DNA from: Bufo bufo
Taxonomy: Eukaryota > Chordata > Amphibia > Anura > Bufonidae
DNA length: 64,000 bases
Assembly: GCF_905171765.1 (NCBI RefSeq)
Contig: NC_053391.1
Coordinates: 264,906,460-264,970,459, forward strand
Reading direction: 5' to 3'
Shown here: positions 20,590-30,671 of the stretch, in pieces
Numbering within the stretch: the first letter of the stretch is position 1
Layout of the letters: every line of letters begins with the position of its first letter
Translations under genes and position numbers: made by a program
Notes under the pieces: model-generated
The model's input: the letters and a program-made list of their open reading frames with translations, nothing else
Told to the model about the DNA's origin: nothing
Databases searched by the model: none

Positions 20590-22757
20590 ACAAACAGCCT
20601 GACAAGCAATGATGCCAGAGTGGGAGGAAGGTTGAGGAGATTTCTACCCTTTTGGGAAACCATGACCCAGAACCCCTGGGCCTTGGATATTTTAAAAAAC
20701 GGTTATCGGATAGAATTTTCCTCAACCCCTCAAAAAAAAGTTTCGGATAACCTCTCACAGCTCAAAAGTTCTGGAAAGGATTTAGCAGGGCGTTTTGCAG
20801 TTGATAGAGTCAGGCGTGGTAGTAAAAGTCCCTTATTCAGAAGAAATAACCTTCAAAAACCTTTTCTAAGGTTATTTCTTCATCTGTCACCTGCCTTGAG
20901 CACACGTAGAGGACAGCGGCCGAAGCCCAAAACAACCGCACGCTGGTCGGGACACCAAATAACCAGCAAAGCAATCTACAGTTGTTGTGACTCTTCACAA
21001 CAACATCTGGTAAGCAGACACGTAAGCTTTTTAACACAATAAGGAAGTGTTTAATGCACATGTGGCGCTCTACTCTCCCAATTTTATCTCTACTTATTCA
21101 GAAGAAGGAAGGGCTATTATTCCACCTGTTTTTGGTACAGAAGCCAGACGGCTCCTTTTATACCATCATAAACCTGAAGGAGTTAAATACGTCATTGTTT
21201 ACAGGAGGTTCAAAATGGAATCTATAACGTCCATCACTCCTCTAATTCAAGCAGGAGATTACATGACGTCCATAGATTTAAAGGACGCTTACTATCACGT
21301 CCCCATACATGAAAACTCGCAAAAATATCTCAGGTTTGCCGTGTTAGACGGCACCGGAGGGGTAAACCACTTCAGTTCACGGCTCTACCCTTCAGAATTT
21401 CCTCAGCCCGAGAGTTTTCACAAAGCTAGTAGTGGAAATGATCTCTCCTCTCAGATCAGAGGGAATAAAAATCTTCCCATATCTACAGTAAACGATTTCC
21501 TCATTCTGGGAAAATCAAAGTCTGAGGCGTCCAGTCTCACCTACTACCTAATTCATCGGTTTTCAGAGTTGGGCTGGATAATAAATCAGAAAAAATCTTG
21601 CCTGGTCCCATCAACCAAGATGAAATTCCTAGGAGTACTTTTAGATTCAAGAGCTCAGATGACATCTCTTCCTCAGGAAAAAATGATATCCTTCATAGGA
21701 AAAACCAAAAAATTTGAGGGCCAGACCAAGTGCTCCATACGCAATGCCATGAGTCTATTGGAAACAATGACCTCCTGCATCACATCGATATTGTGGTCCT
21801 AGGCTCAAACCAGGATAATCCAGTCCTGGATCCTGAAGAATTGGGACAAGAAACAGTCCTCCTTAGAGAAAAAGATATCCATCCCCATTCACATAAGATC
21901 TGATTTGAATTGGTGGATAGAAATGACAAACCTGTCAAAAGGTGTAAGTTGGATAAAAGATCCAGAGATTTAGGTGTTCACGGACGCAAGCGGCACTGGA
22001 TGGGGGGTAGGTTCCTCAAACTACCAGGGCAGATGGGCAGAAGACACAAAAGCAAGATCTTCAAACTACCGAGAACTAAGGGCAATCTGGGAGACGCTAA
22101 GGTCATCCCAAAAGATAGTACTCGGAAAGCACCTGAAGATTCTCTCCGACAATGTGACGGCAGTAGCATACTTAAAACACCAGGGAGGCACAAGATCTCC
22201 AAGTCTAGAAGAACTGGTGAGGAGAATATTCTTTTGGGCGGAAAAAAAATGTATCCTCCATCACTGCTATTCACCTAAAAGGTACGGAAAATATACAAGC
22301 AGACTTCCTCAGCAAAAGGACCATAGATCCTGGGGAATGGTCCCTAAATCCAGAAGTGTTCAGACAGATCTCCAAAAGGTGGGGAACCCCTCAGATAGAT
22401 CTATTTGCAGCAAAAGAAAATGCGAAGGTCGGGCACTTTTGCTCCCTAAACCCCAGGGAAAACCTTTGGGCGGTGGACAAATTCTCGATCAGATGGACCT
22501 GGGATTCCGCCTATGCCTTCCCTCCGTGGGCATTAATCCCCAGAGTACTACAAAAGATAATGTCCGACCCGGTAACAGTGATCCTAGTGGTCCCATACTT
22601 GACAAAGAGAAACTGGTTCCCGATATTAAAGGAATTAGCACTGGAGGAACCATGGAGAATTCCCCTCCGAGAGGACATTTTATCGCAGGGTCCGATCCTC
22701 CATCAGAATCCAGAACTATTCAAATTGTCAGCATGGATCCTGAGCGCGAGGTATTAA
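20590..22757 (+). pseudogene. DIRS-like reverse transcriptase / RNase H of copy 2
   Basis: The reading starts with VGGRLRRFLPFWE (20617) and NPWALDILKNGYRIEF (20665-20715), the typical DIRS lead-in. The fingers block FKMESITSITPLIQAGDYM and SIDLKDAYYHVPIHENSQKY follow at 21205-21330. The catalytic box has decayed: where YLDD should be (about 21480) the frame gives PYLQ then a stop. GWIINQKKSCLVP-x-TKMKFLGVLLDS is at 21575-21650. RNase H begins VFTDASGTGWG (21971). A frameshift near 22277 moves the thumb/connection block (RWGTPQIDLFAAKEN) into the frame of 22356-22757. Confidence 0.85.
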
Positions 22758-23679
22758 AAAGTAGGGGTATTTCCGAAAAAGTCATCAGCAGGAAAAAAGT
22801 CACCTCCGCGATATATCTTAAGATCTGGAGGAAATACTGCAACTGGCTGGGTCAGAACACTCCGGTAAATTCTCCCCCAAACCTCATAAATATTCTTGAT
22901 TTTCTCCAAAGGGGACTGGATTTGGGCTTGAGACCTAGTACACTTAAAGTACAGATCTCGGCCTAAGGCCTCTTTCACACTACCGTTTATTTTTTTCGTT
23001 TTGCAGGCCGTTGTATACGGTCCGTTTACGGAACCATTCATTTCAATGGTTCTGCAAAAAAAAAACGTAATGTACTCCGTATGCTTTCAGTTTCCGTTTT
23101 TCCGTTCCGTTGAAAGATAAAACATGTCCTATTATTGTCCGCAAATCACTTTCCGTGGCTCCATTCAAGTCAATGGGTCCGCAAAAAAAAGGAACACATA
23201 CGGAAATGCATCCGTATGTCTAACGTATCCGTTCCGTTTTTGCGGAACCATCTATTGAAAATGTTATGCCCAGCCTAGAATTTTTTCTATGTAATTACTG
23301 TATACTGTATATGCCATATGGAAAAACGGAACGGAAACATAACGGAAACAAAAGAAATGGAACAACGGATCCGTGTAAAACGGACCGCAAAACACTGAAA
23401 TAGCCATACGATAGTGTGAAAGAGGCCTTAGGAGCATGCTATGACACAGACCTGGCCAGCCATAGATGTTTGAGAAGATTCGTAAGGGTTGTCTCGAGAT
23501 TAAGACCATCCATAACACCTAGGGCCCCTCAGTGGGACTTAGACTGGGTCCTGAATGGACTAATGAAACACCATTTACCCCCAGTACAGGACATTTCTGT
23601 AAAACATCTGACGCTCAAGGCTGCCTTCTTAATAGCCATAACGTCAGCTAGACGTTTAAGAGAGATCCAGGCACTCTGA
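22740..23679 (+). pseudogene. DIRS tyrosine recombinase, interrupted and C-terminally deleted
   Basis: The N-terminal SAM-like region is SRGISEKVISRKKVTSAIYL ... (22761 on), overlapping the end of the RT frame as is normal in DIRS elements. The frame runs to KVQISA at 22963, where a MITE (22967-23427) is inserted; its TAA target copy acts as a stop. Beyond the MITE, LGACYDTDL (23428 on) resumes and reaches ITSARRLREIQAL (23640-23676), which holds the first catalytic Arg. The remaining catalytic residues (H-x-x-R and Tyr) are missing because the internal complementary region follows within about 120 bp. Inactive. Confidence 0.8.
22967..23427. mobile_element. Foldback MITE inserted in the DIRS recombinase frame
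   Basis: The element is 461 bp with termini GGCCTCTTTCACACT and the complement AGTGTGAAAGAGGCC. The left flank is TAA (22964-22966) and the right flank TTA (23428-23430), so one copy of the TTA duplication has mutated. The interior has inverted GGATCCG/CCGTATG boxes. Confidence 0.9.
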
Positions 23680-23799
23680 CTTTGACTTCAGCTGACTTGA
23701 CCTTCGGTCAGAAGGTCTTGCAGGCAGTTACCCACGCTAATAAATAATCTGGTAGTTCTCCAGGTCAAGCCGACATGGTGGACAAAATGGAAAGACCCT

Positions 23800-23846
23800 A
23801 ATTAGACTTACGGTAATTCTGTTTCCTTGAGTCCACCATGATGGTG
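23800..23846 (+). repeat. Internal complementary region of DIRS copy 2
   Basis: TTAGACTTACGGTAATTCTG and the following TTTCCTTGAGTCCACCATGA are the inverse of 27930-27975 at the right end of the element. In DIRS elements such a region pairs with the terminal repeats during circle formation. Confidence 0.75.
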
Positions 23847-24419
23847 ATATATTCCCCCCTTGAAGATTTAAAGAGGGGTTCGAGTATGAATTAATACAAA
23901 AAAAATTGAAAATAATACTAATAAAAAATAAAAAAAAATAAAAAAGTAAATAATAATAATATGTATATAAAGTTAAGGCTGCAACCCACTTGGTAATTTG
24001 TAAAACCCTGAGGGTGAGAGTGGGTGGTGGCCTTTTAACCACTTCAGCTCCCCTAGCTTAAACCACCTTAATGACCAGACCACTTTTTACAATTCTGCAC
24101 TACACTACTTTCACGGTTTATTGCTCGGTCATACAACTTACCCACCCAAATGAATTTTACTCCTTTTCTTCTCACTAATATAGCTTTCATCTTCGGTGGT
24201 ATTTCATTGTGACATTTTTACTTTTTTTTATATTAATCAAATTGACGAAATTTTTGCAAAAAAAATGAAATTTTTAAAATAAAACTACATTTCTATATAA
24301 ATTTTTCTCTAAATTTATTGTTTTACATGTCTTTGATAAAAAATGCAATAAGTGTATATTTATTGGTTTGCGCAAAAGTTATAGCGTTTACAAACTATGG
24401 TACAAAAATGTGAATTTCC

Positions 24420-26730
24420 GCATTTTGAAGCAGCTCTGACTTTCTGAGCACCTGTCATGTTTCCTGAGGTTCTACAATTCCCAGACAGTAGAAACACCCC
24501 ACAAATGACCCCATTTCGGAAAGTAGACCCCCTAAGGTATTCAGTATTTTTGTCACAAGTTAGCGGAAAATGATGATTTTTTTTTTTTCTTACAAAGTCT
24601 CATATTCCACTAACTTGTGACAAAAAATAAAAACTTCCATGAACTCACTATGCCTATCACGAAATACCTTGGAGTGTCTTCTTTCCAAAATAGGGTCACT
24701 TGTGGGGTATTTATACTGCCCTGACATTTTAGGGGACCTGAAGTGTGAGAAGAAGTCTGGAATGCAAATGCCTAAAAAATGCCCTGTGAAATCTTAAAGG
24801 TGCTCTTTAGAATTTGGGCACCTAGGCTGCAAAAAAGTGTCACACATGTGGTATCGCCGTACTCAGAAGAAGTAGGGCAATGTGTTTTGGGGTGTATTTT
24901 TACATATACCCATGCTGGGTGAGAGAAATATCTCTCTAAAAGTCAACTTTTCCCATTTTTTTTATACAAAGTTGTCATTTTAGAGATATTTATCTCACAC
25001 AGCAGGGGTATATGTAAAAAGACACTCTAAAACACATTGCCCAACTTCTCCTGAGTCTGGCGATACCACATGTGTGACACTTTTTTAAAGCCTAGGTACG
25101 CAAAGGGGCCCAAATTCTAAAGAGCACCTTTAGGATTTCACAGGGCATTTTTTATACATTTAGATTCCAAATTACTTCTCACGCTTTAGGTCCCCTAAAA
25201 TGCCAGGGCAGTATAAATACCCCACAAGTGACCCCATTTTGGAAAGAAGACACCCCAAGGTATTCCGTGAGGGGCATGGCGAGTTCCTAGAATTAATTTT
25301 TTTTGGCACAAGTTTTAGGAAAATGATTTTATTTTTTATTTTTTTTCTTACAAAGTCTCATATTCCACTAACTTGTGACAAAAAAATAAAATTTTACATG
25401 AACTCACCATGCCCCTCACAAAATACCTTGGGGTGTCTTCTTTCCAAAAAGTGCATTTCTTTCCAAAATCCAAAGTGCATTTGGATTCCAGACTTCTTCT
25501 CACGCTTTAGGGCTCCTAAAATGCCAGGGCAGTATAAATACCCCACAAGTGACCCCATTTTGGAAAGAAGACACCCCAAGGTATTCCGTGAGGGGCATGG
25601 CGAGTTCATAGAATATATTTTTTTTTGGCACAAGTTAGCGGAAATTGATTTTTTTTTTTCTCACAGTCTCCCTTTCCGCTAACTTGTGACAAAAAGTTAA
25701 ATCTTTCATGGACTCAATATGCCCCTCAACGAATACCTTGGGGTATCTACTTTCCGAAATGGAGTCATTTGTGGGGTGTGTTTACTGTTCTGGCATTTTG
25801 GGCGGGGCTAAATTGTGAGCAACCCTGTAAAGCCTAAAGGTACTCGTTGAACTTTCAACCCCTTTACGCACCTAGGCTGCAAAAAAGTGTCACACATGTG
25901 GTATCGCCGTACTCAGGAGAAGTAGGGCAATGTGTTTTGGGGTGTCTTTTTTATATATACCGATGCTGGGTGAGAGAAATATCTCTGTAAATTGACAACT
26001 TTGTATAAAAATATTTTTTAAAGTTGTCATTTACAGAAATATTTCTCACACTCAGTATGGGTATATGTAAAAATACACCCCAAAACACATTGCCCTACTT
26101 CTCCTGAGTACGGCAATACCACATGTGTGACACTTTTTTGCAGCCTAGGTGCGCAAAGGGGCCCAAATTCCAATGAGAATCTTTACGATTTCACAGGGCA
26201 TTTTCTACGCATTTGGATTCCAAACTACTTCTCACGCTTTAGGTCCCCTAAAATGCCAGGGCAGTATAAATACCCCACAAATAACCCCATTTTGGAAAGA
26301 AGACACACCAAGGTATTCCGTGAGGGGCATGGCGAGTTCCTAGAATTTTATTTTTTTGGCACAAGTTAGCGGAAAATGCTTTTTTTTTTCTTATACAAAG
26401 TCTCATATCTCACTAACTTGTGACAAAATAAAATTTTACATGAACTCGCCAATGCCCCTCACGAAATACCTTGGGTGTGTCTTCTATCCAAAATAGGGTT
26501 ACATGTGGGGTATTTATACTGCCCTGGCATTTAGGGGACCTAAAGTGTGAGAAGAGTCTGGAATATAAATGTCTAAAAAATTTTACGCATTTGGATTCGT
26601 GAGGGGTATGGTGAGTTCATGTGAGATTTTATTTTTTGGCACAAGTTAGCGGAATATGAGACCTTTGTAAGAAAAAAATAAAACAATTTCCTAACTTGTG
26701 CCAAAAAAAAAAACTTCTATGCACTCGCCA
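24420..26730. repeat. Expanded alternating hairpin array of copy D
   Basis: About seven inverted-repeat centres (near 24570, 24965, 25345, 25650, 26005, 26390 and 26660), using the same modules as in copies A and B. The direct spacing is about 300-400 bp. Frames such as 25200-25682 and 26127-26369 are shadows running through repeated modules and are not genes. Confidence 0.8.
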
Positions 26731-26899
26731 TGCCCCTCAAAAGTGATCTTTTCTATAGCGCCGCAGCGATTTTACGGGTGTTTTTGCAGTGATTAGAAAA
26801 AAAAAAATTCTGTCACTGCGGTGGGGCGGACTGAACGCAACGTGTAGCGCACAAGATAAGGCTGATCGGGCGAACACTGCGTTTTTTGTAGAGCCTATA

Positions 26900-27560
26900 G
26901 AACATGTCCTATTCTGTATAGTTCTGGCAATGTGCGGATCCGCAAAATGCGGAAAGCACATTGCCGGTGTCCGTGTTTTGCGGATCCGCTATGTCCGTGT
27001 TTTGCGGATCCGCAAAACACATACGGACGTCTGAATGGAGCCTTACAGGGGGGTGATCAATGACAGGGGGGTGATCAGGGAGTCTATATGGGGTGATCAC
27101 CCCCTGTCATTGATCACCCCCCTGTAAGGCTCCATTCAGACGTCCGTATTTGTTTTGCGTATCCGTGGAACCGCAAAACACATCGGACGTCTGAATGGAG
27201 CCCTTACAGGGGGGTGATCAATGACAGGGGGGTGATCAGGGAGTATATATGGGTTGATCACCCCCTGTCATTGATCACCCCCCTGTAAGGCTCCATTCAG
27301 ACGTCCGTATTTGTTTTGCAGATCCCGTGGATCCGCAAAACACCTCCGGAAGTTTGAATGGAGCCTTACAGGGGGGTGATCAGGGAGTCTATATGGGCTG
27401 ATCACCCCCCTGTAAGGCTCCATTCAGACGTCCGTATTTGTTTTGCGGATCCGTGGATCCGCGGAACCGCAAAACACATACGGACGTCTGAATGGAGCCT
27501 TACAGGGGGGTGAACAATTACAGGGGGGTGATCAGCGAGTCTAATATGGGGTGATAATGG
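26900..27560. repeat. Tandem array of palindromic units in copy D
   Basis: Units made of a GGCTCCATTCAGACGTCCGT arm, a GCGGATCCG core and the inverse arm alternate with a GGGGTGATCA / TGATCACCCC palindrome. The arm recurs near 27127, 27290, 27417 and, inverted, near 27025, 27185, 27345 and 27480. Spacing is about 130-165 bp. Confidence 0.8.
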
Positions 27561-27673
27561 GTTAATAAGTGACAGGGGGGGGGGTGTAGTGGTGTTTGGT
27601 GCTACTTACAGAGCTGCCTTTGTCCTCTGGTGGTCGATCCAAGCAAAAGGGACCACCAGAGGACCAGGTAGCA

Positions 27674-27714
27674 GGTATATTAGACGCTGTTAACAAAACA
27701 GCGTCTAATATACC
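27674..27714. repeat. Palindrome in the 5' region of copy D
   Basis: Two perfect 18-base arms (GGTATATTAGACGCTGTT and its complement) around a 5-base loop, in the position where copies A-C have their palindrome, but with an unrelated stem sequence. Confidence 0.85.
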
Positions 27715-28002
27715 TTTCTGATGATCGCCGACTGGCAGGCTGTAGATGTACTCGTTTACCTCCCGATCCTGTGAACGCGCGCGTCCCGCGAGAGGACGCA
27801 TCGGTGCGTCCAGGAGGAATAACAGGGCCGTCGCCAAGACGCAATCCTGCATTCGGCGGTCCTGAGGTGGTTAAACTCTCTCTGTTCCTGCCCCTACAGA
27901 GGTCAAGGGGTCAATCTCCAGGTTAAGCCGTCATGGTAGACTCAAGGAAACAGAATTACCGGTAAGTCTAATTACGGTCTTTTTTTTCAAAAATATTATT
28001 TA

Positions 28003-28753
28003 GGCCTCTTTCACACTTGCGTTGTCCAATTCCGGCGTGTACTCCACTTGCCGGAATTACACGCCGGATCCGGAAAAACGCAAGTGTACTGAAAGCATTT
28101 GAAGACAGAGCCGTCTTCAAATGCTTTCAGTGTTACTATGGCTGCCAGGACGCTATTAAAGTCCTGGTTGCCATAGTAGGATCGGGGGGAGCGGTATGCT
28201 TACAGTCAGTGCGGCTCCCGGGGCGCTCCAGAATGATGTCAGAGCGCCTCATGCGCATGATGACGTGCCATGCGATCACGTGATCATGCGCTTGGGGCGC
28301 CCTGACGTCACTCTGGAGCGCCCCGGGGAGCCGCACGGACGGTAATGTATGCCGCTCCCCGCTACACTTTACCATGGCTGCCAGGACTTTAGCGTCCCGG
28401 CAGCCATGGTAACCATTCAGAAAAAGCTAAACGTCGGGTCCGGCAATGCGCCAAAACGACGTTTAGCTTAAGGCCGGATCCGGATCAATGCCTTTCAATG
28501 GGCATTAATTCCGGATCCGGCCTTGCGGCAAGTCTTCTGGATTTTTGGCCGGAGCAAAAAGCGCAGCATGCTGCGGTATTTTCTCCGGCCAAAAAACGTT
28601 CCGTTCCGGAACTGAAGACATCCTGATGCATCCTGAACGGATTTCACTCCATTCAGAAGGCATTAGGATAAAACTGATCAGGATTCTTCCGGCATAGAGC
28701 CCCGACGACGGAACTCTATGCCGGAACAAAAGAACGCAAGTGTGAAAGAGCCC
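28003..28753. mobile_element. Foldback MITE, TTA-type, 751 bp
   Basis: Flanked by TTA at 28000-28002 and 28754-28756. Termini GGCCTCTTTCACACTTGCG and the complement CGCAAGTGTGAAAGAGCCC. It is the same subfamily as 764-1517 in the opposite orientation: both have the TTCCGGCATAGAG box next to one end and the AGCTAAACGTCG box in the middle. It lies just outside the right end of DIRS copy 2. Confidence 0.88.
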
Positions 28754-28756
28754 TTA

Positions 28757-29788
28757 GTAAAACTAAAATAAAAATAAAAAAGTAGACATATTAGGTATCT
28801 CCACGTCCGTAAGAATCTGCTCTATAAAAATACCCCATGACCTAACCCTCAGATGAACACGGTCAAAAAAATAAAATAAAGACGTTGCAAAAAAAAGTGA
28901 CTCAGGCTATGGAGATACTAAAATGTTTTTTTTTTTGTTTATAAAAAGATAATATAGTGTAAAACAGCAATTTTTTGTCAAATTTTGCATTTTAATCCGT
29001 TTTTTTCCAGTAACAAAGCAAGCGTTAACTGCCAAACAAAATGCTATATTTATTGCTCCGATTCTGTAGTTTGAAGAAACACCCCATATGCGGCCATAAA
29101 CTACTGTACGGGCACACAGTAGAGCGTAGAGGGAAAGGTGCGATATGGTTTTTGGAAGGCAGATTTTGCTGGACTGGTTTATTTACACCATGTCCCATTT
29201 GAAGCCCCCCTGATGCATCCCTAGAGTAGAAACTCCATAAAAGTGACCCGATTTTTAAACTACGGGATAAGGTGGCAGTTTTGTTGGGACTACTTTTAGG
29301 GTACATATGATTTTTGGTTTATCTATATTACATTTTTGTGAGGCAAGGTTACCAGAAATAGAAATTCTGAAATTTCATCTCCATTTGCCAATAACTCTTG
29401 TGGAACACCTAAAGGGTTAACAACTTTGGAAAATCAGTTTTGAATACCTTGAGGGGTGTAGTTTCTTAGATGGCGTCGCTTTTATGGAGTTTTTGATCTA
29501 GGGTTGCATCAAGGACGCTTCAAATGGGACATGGTGCCAAAAAAAAAGGCCATCAAAATCTGCCTTCCAGAAACCATACGGCGTTTCTTTCCTTCTGCGC
29601 CCTGTCGTTTGGTTATACAGCAGTTTACGACCACATATGGGGTGTTTTTGTAAACTGCAGTATTAGGGTAATAAATATAAAGTTTTGTTTGGCTGTTAAC
29701 CCTTGCTTTGTTAATGGAATAAAACGTTATTAAAATTGAAAATTTGCCCAAAATTGCTTTTTTGGCACTTTTTATTTAATTTTTTACT
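28757..29788. repeat. AT-rich dispersed frog repeat
   Basis: The modules are those of 12343-13775, including two versions of the 'TTCAAATGGGACATGG'/'GAAGCCCCCCTGATGC' box in opposite orientation (29195-29225 and 29510-29535). It is therefore a large imperfect foldback. It may be the 3' non-coding part of the piggyBac family-2 copy to its right, but no left TTAA terminus was found. Confidence 0.55.
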
Positions 29789-30600
29789 GTGTTCATCTGA
29801 GGGGGTGGGGGGGTATTTCTATAGAGCAGATTCTTACGGACGCGGCGATATCTGTCTACTTTTTTGTTATTTATTTATGTTTTACACTATATTATCTTTT
29901 TATAAACAAAAAAAAAATATTTTTGTATCTCCATAGTCTGAGTCATTTATTTTATTTATTTTTTTAGCCGATTATCTTATGTAGGGGCTAGTTTTTTGTG
30001 GAATGAGAGGACGGTTTTATTGGCACTATTTTGTGGGGCATATGACTTTTTGATCGCTTGCTATTACAATTTTTGTGATGTAAGGTGACAAAAAAATACC
30101 TTTTTTCTTTGCACCATTTTTATTTTATTTTTTTGACCGTGTTCATCTGAGGGGTTAGGGGGGGTATTTTTATAGAGCAGATTCTTACGGATTCGGCGAT
30201 ACCTAATATGTCTACTTTTTTTTATTTTTTTTATGTTTTACACTATATTATCTTTTTATAAACCAAAAAAAAAAAAAACACATTTTAATATCTCCATAGT
30301 CTGAGTCATTTTTTTTTGGTTTTTAGCCGATTATCTTAGGTAAGGGCTTATTTTTTTGCGGGATGAGAGGACGGTTTTATTGCCACTATTTTGGGGGGCA
30401 TATGACTTTTTGATCGCTTGCTATTACAATTTTTGTGATGATACGGTGACAAAAAAAATACCTTTTTTTTTGCACCATTTTTATTTTATTTTTTTGACTG
30501 TGTTAATCTGAGGGGTTGGGGGGGTATTTTTATAGAGCAGATCTTACGGACGCGGCGATACCTAATATGTCTAACTTCTTTTAATTTTTTTTAGTTTTAC
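29789..30600. repeat. Tandem repeat, about 350-bp units
   Basis: Units start GTGTTCATCTGAGG at 29789 and 30139, and GTGTTAATCTGAGG at 30500, giving periods of 350 and 361 bp and a partial third unit. Each unit contains TATAGAGCAGATTCTTACGG, a TTTACACTATATTATC box and an 'AGAGGACGGTTTTATTG' box. Confidence 0.85.
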
Positions 30601-30671
30601 AAAATAATATTTTGAAAAAAAAAAATTTAGTTTAGTGTCTCAAGTCTGAGAACCAGTTTTTTATCCCATTG

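Larger units (their letters stand above)
24039..27870 (-). mobile_element. Non-autonomous piggyBac family 1 element (copy D)
   Basis: The element is 3832 bp between TTAA at 24035-24038 and 27871-27874. Termini (CCACTTCAGC ... CCTGAGGTGG) and subterminal sequence match piggyBac copies A-C in the minus orientation. It keeps the non-coding 3' hairpin array (24420-26730, expanded) and 5' region (26750-26900, 27590-27870), including a palindrome at 27674-27714, but has no transposase. In place of it lies an array of palindromic units (26900-27560). It sits in the right terminal repeat of DIRS copy 2. Confidence 0.9.
18991..27982 (+). mobile_element. DIRS-like retrotransposon, copy 2, with nested insertions
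   Basis: The order is left inverted terminal repeat (18991-19063), gag-like ORF1 (19500-20340), reverse transcriptase/RNase H (20590-22757), tyrosine recombinase (22740-23679), internal complementary region (23800-23846) and right terminal repeat (24003-24038 plus 27875-27982). The left repeat and right repeat are inverted copies once the insertion at 24039-27870 is removed. Both YR-type coding and inverted repeats with an internal complementary region are the hallmarks of the DIRS order. The left end lacks about 75 bp present at the right end. The recombinase C-terminus is missing. Confidence 0.85.

Noticed and set aside
21974..22966. A single 330-residue protein from 21974 to 22966
   Set aside because: Only the first part (RNase H) and the last part (recombinase N-terminus) are real in this frame; the middle is a shadow of the RT frame 22356-22757.
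24420..26730. Regularly spaced repeats resembling a CRISPR array
   Set aside because: The units are hundreds of bases long, alternate in orientation, and lie in a eukaryotic transposon; no cas gene or short repeat-spacer pattern exists.
27030..27560. Replication origin or bacterial-type iterons
   Set aside because: The palindromic tandem units sit inside a TTAA-flanked transposon in a vertebrate intron; nothing else supports an origin.
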